From an uncultured bacterium (GTDB lineage: Bacteria; Sysuimicrobiota; Sysuimicrobiia; Sysuimicrobiales; Sysuimicrobiaceae): a stretch of DNA of 64,000 nucleotides. Of this stretch, positions 33,854-41,909 are shown piece by piece. The position numbers and the translations under genes were made by a program. Below the pieces are notes generated by a model, which saw only the letters and a list, made by a program, of their open reading frames with translations, searched no databases and was not told the origin of the DNA. Within the stretch, counting starts at the first letter, position 1; every line of letters begins with the position of its first letter. The stretch covers positions 68,759 to 132,758 of the forward strand of contig CALIMJ010000006.1 of NCBI GenBank assembly GCA_938028835.1, read 5' to 3'.

Positions 33854-33874
33854 CCGCTCACCTCCTCCACGCGG

Positions 33875-35206
33875 CTAGCCCCCGCGCCGGAAGTACAGCG
33901 CCGGCAGCCAGGTGGCAATCTGCGGAAACAGCATGACGATGACCAACCCCAGGATCATCACCAGGACGAAGGGGGTGATGGACCGGTAGATGTCCGCCAG
34001 GGTGATCTCTGGCGGCGCCATCGCCCGCATGAGGAACAGGTTGTAGCCGAACGGGGGCGTCATGTACGCGATCTGGCAGGTGATGGTGTACAGCACCCCG
34101 TACCACACCAGGTCGAACCCCAGCTTCTTCACCAGGGGCACGTACAGGGGGGCTACGATGACGAGCATGGCGGTGTCGTCCAGGAAGGTCCCCATGAGCA
34201 GGAAGGAGGCCTGCATCATGGCGATCACCGCCCAGGGCGACAGGTGCCACTGCCCCAGGAACAGCTCCTCCAGGGCCCGGCTCGCGCCGAGCCCGTCGAA
34301 CACCGCAGAGAACAGCAAGGCGGCCTGGATGATCCACATGAACACGCAGCTCACGCCCAGGGTCTTGCGGGTGGCCTCCACCAGCGCCCGCCAGGTGAGC
34401 CGCCGCCGGATCGCCGCCGCCAGGGTGGTGGCCAGCATCCCCACCGCGGACGATTCCACGAGGCTGGTGACCCCCGCCAGGAACAGCCCCGTCATGGACA
34501 CGAAGATCACGAGGGGAATGATCCCCGCCCGGAGCAGCCGCAGTTTCTCGCCCCACGTGATCCGCTCCAGTTCCTCCTTCGGCAGGGGCGGGCCCAGCTT
34601 GGGTTGCAGCCAGCACCGGACCAGCACGTAGAGGATGAACAGCCCGCCCAGCAGCAGCCCGGGCAGGATCCCCGCGAACCACAGCTGCCCCACGGGAACC
34701 CGGGCGATCATGCCGTACAGCACGAGGACCACACTGGGCGGGATCATGATCCCGAGGGTGCTGCCTGCCTGGATCACGCCCGTGATCATGACCTTGTCGT
34801 AGCCGCGCCGCAGCATCTCCGGCAGGGCGACGGTGGCGCCGATGGCCAGCCCCGCCACGCTGAGTCCGTTGATGGCCGCGATCAGGACCATCATGAGGAT
34901 GGTCCCCACCGCCAGCCCCCCCCGCAGGGGCCCGGACCACACGTGGAACATGTAGTACAGGTCGTTGGCGATCCCCGTCTCCGCGAACATGTAGCCCATG
35001 AACACGAACATGGGCAGGGTAAGCAGCGGGTACCAGTTCAGGGTGGTGATGGCGGCGTCGAAGGGCATCTCCGCGGTCTCCGGGCCCCACAGGCCGACCG
35101 CGGCCGCCACGCCCACGAACCCGATGACCGCGTACATCCGCTGGCCGGTGGCCAGCAGGGTCATCATGGAGAAGAACATGAGGAGGGCAATGGCGTTGTG
35201 GCTCAC
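33875..35206 (-). CDS. dctM: TRAP transporter large permease (DctM type)
   Basis: The product is 443 aa with about 12 hydrophobic segments and family motifs: LPMFVFMGYMFAETGIANDLY, GLSVAGLAIGATVALPEM, QAGSTLGIMIPPSVVLVLYG, GTFLDDTAMLVIVAPLYVPLVKKLGFDLVWYGVLY and TPPFGYNLFLMRA. The GTG start shares GTGA with the dctQ stop. This is the ion-coupled translocation subunit of the importer encoded with the amine-catabolism genes. Confidence 0.94.
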   Translation of the reverse strand: MSHNAIALLMFFSMMTLLATGQRMYAVIGFVGVAAAVGLWGPETAEMPFDAAITTLNWYPLLTLPMFVFMGYMFAETGIANDLYYMFHVWSGPLRGGLAVGTILMMVLIAAINGLSVAGLAIGATVALPEMLRRGYDKVMITGVIQAGSTLGIMIPPSVVLVLYGMIARVPVGQLWFAGILPGLLLGGLFILYVLVRCWLQPKLGPPLPKEELERITWGEKLRLLRAGIIPLVIFVSMTGLFLAGVTSLVESSAVGMLATTLAAAIRRRLTWRALVEATRKTLGVSCVFMWIIQAALLFSAVFDGLGASRALEELFLGQWHLSPWAVIAMMQASFLLMGTFLDDTAMLVIVAPLYVPLVKKLGFDLVWYGVLYTITCQIAYMTPPFGYNLFLMRAMAPPEITLADIYRSITPFVLVMILGLVIVMLFPQIATWLPALYFRRGG

Positions 35207-35772
35207 TCCATCGCCCTCCCCAGCAGGCGTGCCAGGTCCTTGAGGAAGATGGCCAGCTGCTGCAGGAGCATGAGCCCGATCCCCGCGGTCATGATGAGCT
35301 TGATGGGAGCCATGGGCGGTGCCCAGGGCGTGTAGTTCACCTGGTTGTTCTCGATCGCCCAGATGCTGCTACGGATGCCCCCGAAGAAGAGGAAACCGAG
35401 ATACACCAGCGCCAGGGGTGCGGTGATACAGTCCATGAGGAGTTTGCCGCGGGGACTGAGCCGGCTGTAGAAGAGATCCATCCGCACGTGGACGCCGTCC
35501 TGTTCAGACAGGGCGCCCCCCAAAAGGTAGTAGGCGGACATGGTGAACTGGGCCAGCTCCACGCTCCAGATGTGGGACGTCCCGAAGGCCAACCGCGCCA
35601 CGGAGGCTTCCAGGAGGATGGCCGCCAGGACGAAGGTGAGGACCATGGCCAGCACCCCCACGGCCCGGCCCAGGCGCTCCACCAGCCGCACATAGACCAC
35701 CACGGGCCGGGGCATCCGGGGAACGGCCCGGGCCACGGGCTCCACCACGGGATCCTCGGAAGGCTGGCTCAT
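35203..35772 (-). CDS. dctQ: TRAP transporter small permease (DctQ type)
   Basis: The product is 189 aa with four hydrophobic helices after a Pro-rich soluble N-terminus of about 28 residues. SVELAQFTMSAYYLLGGALSEQDGVHVRMDLFY is the DctQ hallmark. The ATG start at 35772 lies 30 nt after the dctP stop, and the stop overlaps the dctM start. It is the membrane partner that stabilises the large permease. Confidence 0.93.
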   Translation of the reverse strand: MSQPSEDPVVEPVARAVPRMPRPVVVYVRLVERLGRAVGVLAMVLTFVLAAILLEASVARLAFGTSHIWSVELAQFTMSAYYLLGGALSEQDGVHVRMDLFYSRLSPRGKLLMDCITAPLALVYLGFLFFGGIRSSIWAIENNQVNYTPWAPPMAPIKLIMTAGIGLMLLQQLAIFLKDLARLLGRAME

Positions 35773-35802
35773 CGCCCTGCAGGTTTTTGTGCCGCGGACT
35801 CC

Positions 35803-36894
35803 TCACCCGCACCGGTAGGGCGGGCCGGCCTTGCGCATGACCTCCGCGTACTCCCGCAGGATCTTCACCACCTGGGCGGTCCGCGGGCTGCGCTTGGCCA
35901 CTTCGTCCCAGAACTTGTACGCCTCCTTCCGGACCGTCTCCCACTCCTTCTCCGGGATCGAAGTGAGCTTCAACTTGCCGCCCTTCACCCGGTAGTGGGC
36001 CTCCCCCCACCAGTACCAGTGCAGGCGGTAGTAGTGGGAGGAGTCGATGCACAGCCGGAACAGGGTCTGCAGGTGACGGGGCAGGCGCTCCCAGCTGCGG
36101 GTGTTGACCAGGTACGAGCCGACCCAGGCCCCACAGATGGGGTTCGTGAGGTAGTACTTGGTCACGTCGGCCCAGCCCACCGTGTAGACCTCCGTGATCC
36201 CGCTCCACGCCACGCCGTCCAGCTCCCCGGTCTGGATGGCCATCTGCACGTCCGCGTAGGGCAGCGAGACGGGAACCACGCCGAACCGCCGCATGAACCG
36301 GCCCCCGGTGGGGAACATGTAGACGCGAATCCCCTTCAGATCCTTGAGGGAGCGGATGGGCTTGGTGGTGGCGAAGTTGCACGGGTCCCAGGAACCCGCA
36401 CTGAGCCACGTGACGTTGGGGACCTTCGCGTAGGCCTCCCGCCAGATCTTGTCCAGGCCGTACCAGTGGAACAGGGTGGCCACGTCCAGGGAGTACTCGG
36501 TGGCGAAGGGGAAGTACGCACCGAACACCGAGACGTCCACCGGCGACTGGGCGGAGTCCTCGTCCGTCTGGACCGCGTCCAGCACCCCCCGTTGCAGGGC
36601 CTTGATGAGCTCCCCCTGGGGGACCAGCTGGTCCGCGTAGTACAGCTCGATCACCATCTCCCCGTTGGCCGCGAGGTTGAAGGCGTCGATGGACGGCTTG
36701 ATGACATGCTGGCCCAGGGTGGTGCCCGCGTACGTCTGCATGCGCCACTTGATCCTGGGCTGCCGTCGCTCCTGGGCCCGCACCTCCCGGGGGTCGATCC
36801 CCATGCGGGCGAGCGCGGCCGCCGCGATGGTGGCGGCCATGGACGAGGCTCCCCGCTTGAGGAACTGCCTGCGGCTCCATCCCTTGCCCTCCAT
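35803..36894 (-). CDS. dctP: TRAP transporter substrate-binding protein (DctP type), Tat-exported
   Basis: The product is 363 aa with ATG 36894 behind GGGAGGGGGA. A twin-arginine signal (SRRQFLKRG, residues 7-15) predicts export in folded form. The mature part keeps DctP landmarks: QTDEDSAQSPVDVSVFGAYFPF, LKDLKGIRVY, ADVQMAIQTGELDGVAWSG and the C-terminal helix. In most DctP proteins this site reads KGLKxR, with the Arg clamping a carboxylate; the matching position here appears to be Tyr192. A ligand other than a simple carboxylate is therefore plausible, which suits the amine-degradation neighbours. Confidence 0.93.
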   Translation of the reverse strand: MEGKGWSRRQFLKRGASSMAATIAAAALARMGIDPREVRAQERRQPRIKWRMQTYAGTTLGQHVIKPSIDAFNLAANGEMVIELYYADQLVPQGELIKALQRGVLDAVQTDEDSAQSPVDVSVFGAYFPFATEYSLDVATLFHWYGLDKIWREAYAKVPNVTWLSAGSWDPCNFATTKPIRSLKDLKGIRVYMFPTGGRFMRRFGVVPVSLPYADVQMAIQTGELDGVAWSGITEVYTVGWADVTKYYLTNPICGAWVGSYLVNTRSWERLPRHLQTLFRLCIDSSHYYRLHWYWWGEAHYRVKGGKLKLTSIPEKEWETVRKEAYKFWDEVAKRSPRTAQVVKILREYAEVMRKAGPPYRCG

Positions 36895-36932
36895 GCGTCC
36901 CCCTCCCTTCTCCGTGGTTTGCCCGGCTCGTT

Positions 36933-38390
36933 TCAAGGCCGCGTATCCACGAACACGCTCTTCCACTCGCTGTAGTGGTCCAGGACCGCCAATCCCAGCT
37001 CGCGCCCCACCCCGCTCTCCTTCACGCCCCCGAAGGGAGCCTCCAGGTGCACGCTGTGGCCGGAGTTCACCGACAGCACCCCGGTCTCCACCGCCCGGGC
37101 CACCCGCAGGGCGCGGCCGAGATCCCGCGTCCACACGGAGCCGGAGAGGCCGTAGCGGCTGTCGTTGGCCAGGGCCACGGCCTCCTCCTCGGTGTCGAAG
37201 GGCATGGCGCAGATCACAGGTCCGAAGATCTCCTCCTGCATGACCCGCATGGCCGGCCGGACGTCCACAAAGATGGCCGGGCGCAGGTAGGCGCCGCGGC
37301 CCAAGGGATCGTCGTGCGGCACGTCTCCCCCGCACAGAAGACGCGCCCCCTCCTCCTGGCCCACCCTCACGTACCCACGGACCCGCTCGCGGTGCGCGAG
37401 GCTCACGAGGGGACCCATCTCCGTCTGCTCGTCCAGGGGAGCGCCCAGCCGGATCCGCTGGACCAAGTCCGCCAGCCGGGTCACAAAGGTGTCGAAGATC
37501 CGGCGCTCCACGAACAGCCGGCTGCGGGCGCAGCAGTCCTGACCCGCGTTGCCCAGGGCGCTCCACGCCGCCGAAGGCACCGCCCGCTCCAGGTCCGCGT
37601 CCGCGAACACGATGTTGGCGGACTTCCCTCCCAACTCCAGGGTCACCCGCTTGATCCCGTCCGCGCTCAACCGCAGGATCTCGCGACCCACCTCCGTGGA
37701 GCCCGTGAAGGACACCTTGCGGACCAAGGGGTGGCGCACCAGCGCCTCCCCCACCACCCCGCCCGGACCCGGTAACACGTTCACCACACCGGGCGGGAGG
37801 TCGGCTTCCGCGGCCAGTTCTGCAAGCCGCAGGGCCGTGAGGGGGGTCTGCGTGGCGGGCTTGATCACCACTGTGTTGCCCATGGCGAGGGCAGGCGCCA
37901 GCTTCCAGGCGGTGATGGCGATGGGGAAGTTCCACGGCACGATCAGCGCGCAGACGCCGATGGGTTCGCGGAAGGTCAGGCTGACGCCCGGCGCGGCCAC
38001 CGGTACCGTGTGGCCGCCCACCTTGTTCACCGCTCCCGCGTAGTACTCAAAGCAGTCCGCGGCCAGCTGGACTTCCTCCCGGGCTTCCCGGATGGGCTTG
38101 CCCACGTTGCGGCTCTCGGTGCGGGCCAGCTCCTCCGCGTGCTGTCGGATGAGGTCCGCGACGCGGAGGAGGAGTCGGCCTCGCTCACGGGTGTTCAGCC
38201 GGCGCCAGGGGCCCGCGGTGAACGCGCGGTGGGCGGCAGCGACCGCCCGTTCCACATCCTCGGGCCCCGCGCTGGCCACCTCCGCGAAGGCCTCCTGCGT
38301 GGCGGGATCCACCAGTGTGTAGATCTGTCCGGAGGCCGCGGGAACCGACTCACCGGAAATCCACAGCGGGTAACGCGTAGGTCCCCCCAT
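36933..38390 (-). CDS. NAD(P)-dependent aldehyde dehydrogenase
   Basis: The product is 485 aa, ATG start 38390 with GGAGG upstream. All ALDH motifs are present: the VPWNFPIAI cofactor site, FTGSTEVG, catalytic Glu in ELGGKSANIV, catalytic Cys in GQDCCARSR, EEIFGPV and PFGGVKESGVGRE. It resembles gamma-glutamyl-gamma-aminobutyraldehyde or betaine-aldehyde dehydrogenases. First gene of the island: ALDH, TRAP, ligase, hydrolase, SDR. A TTGACA box lies just upstream. Confidence 0.93.
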   Translation of the reverse strand: MGGPTRYPLWISGESVPAASGQIYTLVDPATQEAFAEVASAGPEDVERAVAAAHRAFTAGPWRRLNTRERGRLLLRVADLIRQHAEELARTESRNVGKPIREAREEVQLAADCFEYYAGAVNKVGGHTVPVAAPGVSLTFREPIGVCALIVPWNFPIAITAWKLAPALAMGNTVVIKPATQTPLTALRLAELAAEADLPPGVVNVLPGPGGVVGEALVRHPLVRKVSFTGSTEVGREILRLSADGIKRVTLELGGKSANIVFADADLERAVPSAAWSALGNAGQDCCARSRLFVERRIFDTFVTRLADLVQRIRLGAPLDEQTEMGPLVSLAHRERVRGYVRVGQEEGARLLCGGDVPHDDPLGRGAYLRPAIFVDVRPAMRVMQEEIFGPVICAMPFDTEEEAVALANDSRYGLSGSVWTRDLGRALRVARAVETGVLSVNSGHSVHLEAPFGGVKESGVGRELGLAVLDHYSEWKSVFVDTRP

Positions 38391-38413
38391 CCCGGCCTCC
38401 GGGCTTTTGGTTT

Positions 38414-38444
38414 AGTTTTGGCCCTTTGCACCGAGGCTTGTCAA
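38414..38444 (-). promoter_or_regulatory. Candidate promoter of the amine-catabolism operon
   Basis: TTGACA (38444-38439) sits at the very end of dprA, including its stop codon, about 50 bases before the ALDH start. An A/T-rich stretch unusual for this genome (AAAACTAAACC on minus, around 38419-38409) follows at 17-19 bases and could hold the -10 box, although no hexamer matches well. Confidence 0.45.
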
Positions 38445-39538
38445 GGGGTCCGCGCTGGGTTGTGTGCCGACGCGGGCGGGCACGCCACCTGGGACACGTA
38501 ACGGCCCCCGGCAAGGCGCCGCACCAAGCCCCGCACCTCCAAGGCCACCAGCAGCGCGTTCACCGCGCCGGCGGTTCCAACCCCCGCGCTCACCAGTTCG
38601 TCCGGGAAGCGCGGTTCCCGCAGGCAGTCCAGCACTCGCGCCTCCAGGGGCCCCACCGGGTGTTGCCGGGACGGGCCCGGGGCCATGCCCAGGGCCTGCA
38701 GCACGTCCGCGGCGGACTCCGCCCACCCCGCGCCCTCCCGGAGCAGCCGATGGGGTCCTGCAGACCGCGGGTTCAGCACGCTGCCAGGCACCGCGAACAC
38801 CTCCCGACCCTGCTCCAGAGCTAGGTCCGCGGTGATGAGGGCGCCGCTGCGCAGGGTGGCCTCCACCACCACCACGGCCCGCGACAGCCCGCTGATGAGG
38901 CGGTTCCGCAGGGGGAAGTGGTGCTTGGCCGGCGCGGTGCCGGGTGGGTACTCGCTCACCACCGCCCCGCAGCCGGCCACCTGGTCTGCCAGCGACTCGT
39001 GCCCCGCGGGATAGCCCACGTCCACCCCGCAGCCCACTACCGCCACCGTGGGCCCTCCGACCTCTAGGGCACCCCGGTGTGCCGCGGCGTCGATCCCGCG
39101 TGCCAGGCCGCTCACCACGCACACGCCGGCCGCTGCGAGCTCCGCGGCCATGCGCTGCGCCACGTACTCGCCGTCCGGAGAGGGGTTGCGGGTCCCGACC
39201 ACCGCCACGCAGATACCGTCGGGCAAACGACCCCGCACGTACAGGGCGAGGGGCGGGTCCGGGATCTGGCGGAGGGCCTGCGGGTAGTGGGGATCCGCCA
39301 GGGTCACCACCTCCGCGCCGCACCGGCCCGCGCCCTCCATCAATGCGGCAGGACTGACGCGCCGCAAGAACTCCCCGAGCCTTCGGGCGCAACGTTCCCC
39401 CACCAGCTCCGTGAGGGTCCGCTCGCCGAGGACCACCGCCTCCCGCACGCCCCCGGCAGCCTCCACCAGCCGGTGCTTGGCCCGCACGGACACGCCCGGA
39501 GCGGCGTTCAGCAGGAGCCACGCTTCCCGTTCCGTCAT
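38441..39538 (-). CDS. dprA: DNA-processing protein DprA
   Basis: Loads RecA on incoming single-stranded DNA in natural transformation. The 365-aa product has an N-terminal helix-hairpin-helix region, the Rossmann core (VAVVGTRNPSPDG, GLARGIDAAAHRGAL, GCGVDVGYPAGH, SEYPPGTAPAKHHFPLRNRLISGLS, SGALITADLALEQGREVFAVPG) and a C-terminal winged-helix domain. The ATG at 39538 overlaps the yifB stop (ATGA). With yifB/comM and comF in the window, a DNA-uptake pathway is plausible. Confidence 0.95.
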   Translation of the reverse strand: MTEREAWLLLNAAPGVSVRAKHRLVEAAGGVREAVVLGERTLTELVGERCARRLGEFLRRVSPAALMEGAGRCGAEVVTLADPHYPQALRQIPDPPLALYVRGRLPDGICVAVVGTRNPSPDGEYVAQRMAAELAAAGVCVVSGLARGIDAAAHRGALEVGGPTVAVVGCGVDVGYPAGHESLADQVAGCGAVVSEYPPGTAPAKHHFPLRNRLISGLSRAVVVVEATLRSGALITADLALEQGREVFAVPGSVLNPRSAGPHRLLREGAGWAESAADVLQALGMAPGPSRQHPVGPLEARVLDCLREPRFPDELVSAGVGTAGAVNALLVALEVRGLVRRLAGGRYVSQVACPPASAHNPARTP

Positions 39539-41055
39539 CGGGTGCGATCCAGGGAACGGTACTGGATGGCCTCCGCCACGTGCGCCGCGGTCACGCCCTC
39601 CGAGCCCTCCAGGTCCGCGATGGTGCGGGCCACACGGAGAATGCGGTCGTGGGCGCGCGCGGACAGGCCAAGCCGCTCGATGGCGGCCCGCAGCAGCTCC
39701 CGCCCCGCGGCGTCCGGGGTAGCCACCTTCCGCAGGACCCGACCGGGCACGTGGGCGTTGGAGCGGTACGGTTTGCCCGCGTACCGCTCCTCCTGCAGCC
39801 GCCGCGCCCGCACCACCCGATCCCGGATGGCGGAGGAGGGCTCACCCGTCTGCCCTTCCAGCAGCGTGCGGCTGTCCAAACGCGGGACCTCCACGTGCAG
39901 GTCGATCCGGTCCAGCAGCGGCCCCGAAACCTTGGCCTGGTAGCGGCGTACCTGCGAGGGCGTGCAAGAGCACTCGCGGAGCCGGTCCCCGCGGCTGCCG
40001 CAGGGGCAAGGGTTCATGGCGGCCACCAGGGTGAACCGGGCCGGGAACGTGACCGTGGCCGCGGCGCGCGCCAGCGTCACCCGCCCCTCCTCCAGAGGCT
40101 GCCGCAGGGCCTCGAGGGCGTCCCGGTGGAACTCCGGCAGCTCGTCCAGGAACAGGACCCCGTGGTGCGCCAGGCTCACCTCACCCGGCCGCGGCACGTT
40201 CCCGCCGCCCAGCAGCGCCGCGTAGCTGGCCGTGTGGTGAGGGGCCCGGAACGGCCGGCGACGCATCAGGGCGCCCCTAGCCGGGAGCGCGCCCGCGGCG
40301 CTGTAGATGCGGGTCACCTCCACCGCCTCCTCCCACGTCATGGGCGGAAGGATGGTGGGCAGGCGACGCGCCAGCATGGTCTTCCCGGAGCCCGGCGGGC
40401 CCACCAGCAGGACGTTGTGGCCGCCCGCGGCCGCGATCTCCAGGGCTCGTTTGGCGTGTTCCTGGCCGCGTACCTCCGAGAAGTCCACCTCCTCCTCCGG
40501 CTCCGGTTCGTGGGCGCCGTTGGAGGTCACGGGGTCCAGCAAAAGCTCCCCGGACAGAAACCGCGCGGCCTCCAGGAGGTGCGACACCCCGTACACCTCC
40601 ACCCCGGGCACGATGGCCGCCTCCCGGGCGTTGTCCGCGGGGACCACCATCCGCCGCAGCCCGGAGCGGGCCGCGTGAAGGGCCGCCGAAAGCACCCCGC
40701 TGGTGGGCCGCACGGTCCCGTCCAGGCTCAGCTCGCCCAGGAACAGGGTTCCCTCGCACGCCTCCGCGGGCAGCTGGCCTGTGGCCGCAAGAACCGCCAC
40801 CGCCATGGGCAGGTCGAAACTGGGACCCTCCTTGCGTACGTCCGCGGGTGCCAGGTTCACGGTGATGCGTCGGGTGGGGACCTCGAAGTTGGCGTTCTTG
40901 ATGGCCGCCCGCACCCGCTCCTTGGCTTCCTGCACCGCGGTGTCCGGCAGTCCCACGATGGCGAACCCCGGCAACCCCGTGGCCACGTCCACCTCCACCT
41001 CCACGGGGTACGCCTCCAGCCCGAGCACCGAGCTCGACCGCACCTTCGCCAGCAT
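39535..41055 (-). CDS. comM: YifB/ComM-family magnesium-chelatase-like AAA+ ATPase
   Basis: Branch-migration helicase that helps integrate transforming DNA in naturally competent bacteria. The 506-aa product has an N-terminal Lon-like/ChlI domain (LPGFAIVGLPDTAVQEAKERV), Walker A in VGPPGSGKTML near residue 215, Walker B in VLFLDELPEF, a CPCG zinc element (NPCPCG...CTPSQV) and the C-terminal Mg-chelatase fold. ATG 41055 follows GGGAGGGAGGAG. A much longer in-frame reading runs into the decayed toxin-antitoxin region and is rejected. Confidence 0.95.
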   Translation of the reverse strand: MLAKVRSSSVLGLEAYPVEVEVDVATGLPGFAIVGLPDTAVQEAKERVRAAIKNANFEVPTRRITVNLAPADVRKEGPSFDLPMAVAVLAATGQLPAEACEGTLFLGELSLDGTVRPTSGVLSAALHAARSGLRRMVVPADNAREAAIVPGVEVYGVSHLLEAARFLSGELLLDPVTSNGAHEPEPEEEVDFSEVRGQEHAKRALEIAAAGGHNVLLVGPPGSGKTMLARRLPTILPPMTWEEAVEVTRIYSAAGALPARGALMRRRPFRAPHHTASYAALLGGGNVPRPGEVSLAHHGVLFLDELPEFHRDALEALRQPLEEGRVTLARAAATVTFPARFTLVAAMNPCPCGSRGDRLRECSCTPSQVRRYQAKVSGPLLDRIDLHVEVPRLDSRTLLEGQTGEPSSAIRDRVVRARRLQEERYAGKPYRSNAHVPGRVLRKVATPDAAGRELLRAAIERLGLSARAHDRILRVARTIADLEGSEGVTAAHVAEAIQYRSLDRTR

Positions 41056-41214
41056 GCTCCTCCCTCCCCGACCGGGCCGCGGTCCGGAGTCGCGCGGCAC
41101 TGGACTCCTCCACCGAATGAACGCGGCACGGGGACGGATTGGACCACCCGCAGGGCCCGCCGAGGTACCATGGGGTCGGACGCAGACCGCCCCGTCCAGG
41201 GTCACCGGGGGCTG

Positions 41215-41553
41215 ATGGAGCGCAGCGCGGACTGGATGGACCAGGCGCGGGGAGACCTCGACCACGCACGTTCCGACGTGCAGGGCGGTTTTGCGAGTGG
41301 GCCTGTCTCTCCGCTCAGCAGGCGGCTGCGAAAGCCGTGAAGGCCGTGTTTCAGAAACTGGGCAGGGAAGCCTGGGCCACTCGGTGGCCGGGCTGCTAGA
41401 GGAGCTGGACAAGGCCTACATCCCCACTCGGTCCCCAAACGCCCACCCGCGTGGAGCTCCCGGTACCTGTACCCGCGGGGGGAAGCGGAACGGTTGGTCG
41501 GATACGCCGCGCGCATCCTCGGGTTCTGTGAGGATCTTCTCGCCGCGCTATAG
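41215..41553 (+). pseudogene. Frameshifted HEPN-domain gene (HepT-like toxin remnant)
   Basis: From ATG 41215 the reading gives MERSADWMDQARGDLDHA, a normal HEPN opening. It then needs frame changes near 41295, 41375 and 41460 to continue as WACLSAQQAAAKAVKAVFQ, GHSVAGLLEELDKAYIPTR, and YLYPRGEAERLVGYAARIL up to TAG 41551. Joined together, these segments reconstruct a complete HEPN protein of about 110 residues of the kind paired with MNT nucleotidyltransferases. At least three frameshifts mean it is dead. It lies on the strand opposite to its neighbours. Confidence 0.8.
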
Positions 41554-41846
41554 CCGCCAGCAGGTGCTAGACGCCTTGCAGGCGGCCCTTCCACGACTGC
41601 GCGGCCTCCTGTCCCTGCGGCGGGTGTCCTGTTCGGCTCCTACGCGCGGGGCGACTTCACCGCCGCCAGCGACGCGGACGTACTGGTGGTGTACGCGGAC
41701 CGGCCCCGGGAGGATGCCCTCTCCGCGGTGTACAAGGCGGCCGGGCTGCACAAGCTGGAACCCACCCGTTCGCGGAGAGCCAGTTCCGGGAGGTGGAGGC
41801 CAGCTGGCCTCGGCAGCTGGCGGAGGGGGTGGTGCACGAGGCCTAG
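41554..41846 (+). pseudogene. Frameshifted MNT-type nucleotidyltransferase gene (antitoxin remnant)
   Basis: Begins near GTG 41564 (VLDALQAALPRLRGLLSLRR), shifts frame near 41632 into LFGSYARGDFTAASDADVLVV, the polymerase-beta-fold GSxARG and DxD catalytic motif, continues as RPREDALSAVYKAAGLHKLE, and shifts again near 41765 into HPFAESQFREVEA up to TAG 41844. About 95 residues in all, the size of minimal MntA-type proteins. It directly follows the HEPN remnant, in the same order as working HEPN/MNT pairs. Two frameshifts make it non-functional. Confidence 0.8.
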
Positions 41847-41909
41847 CCCCTACGCGGTGCCCTCCGCGGCGTCCCCACGGTTTCTGTCGGCCGGCTTCCA
41901 CATGCCAAC

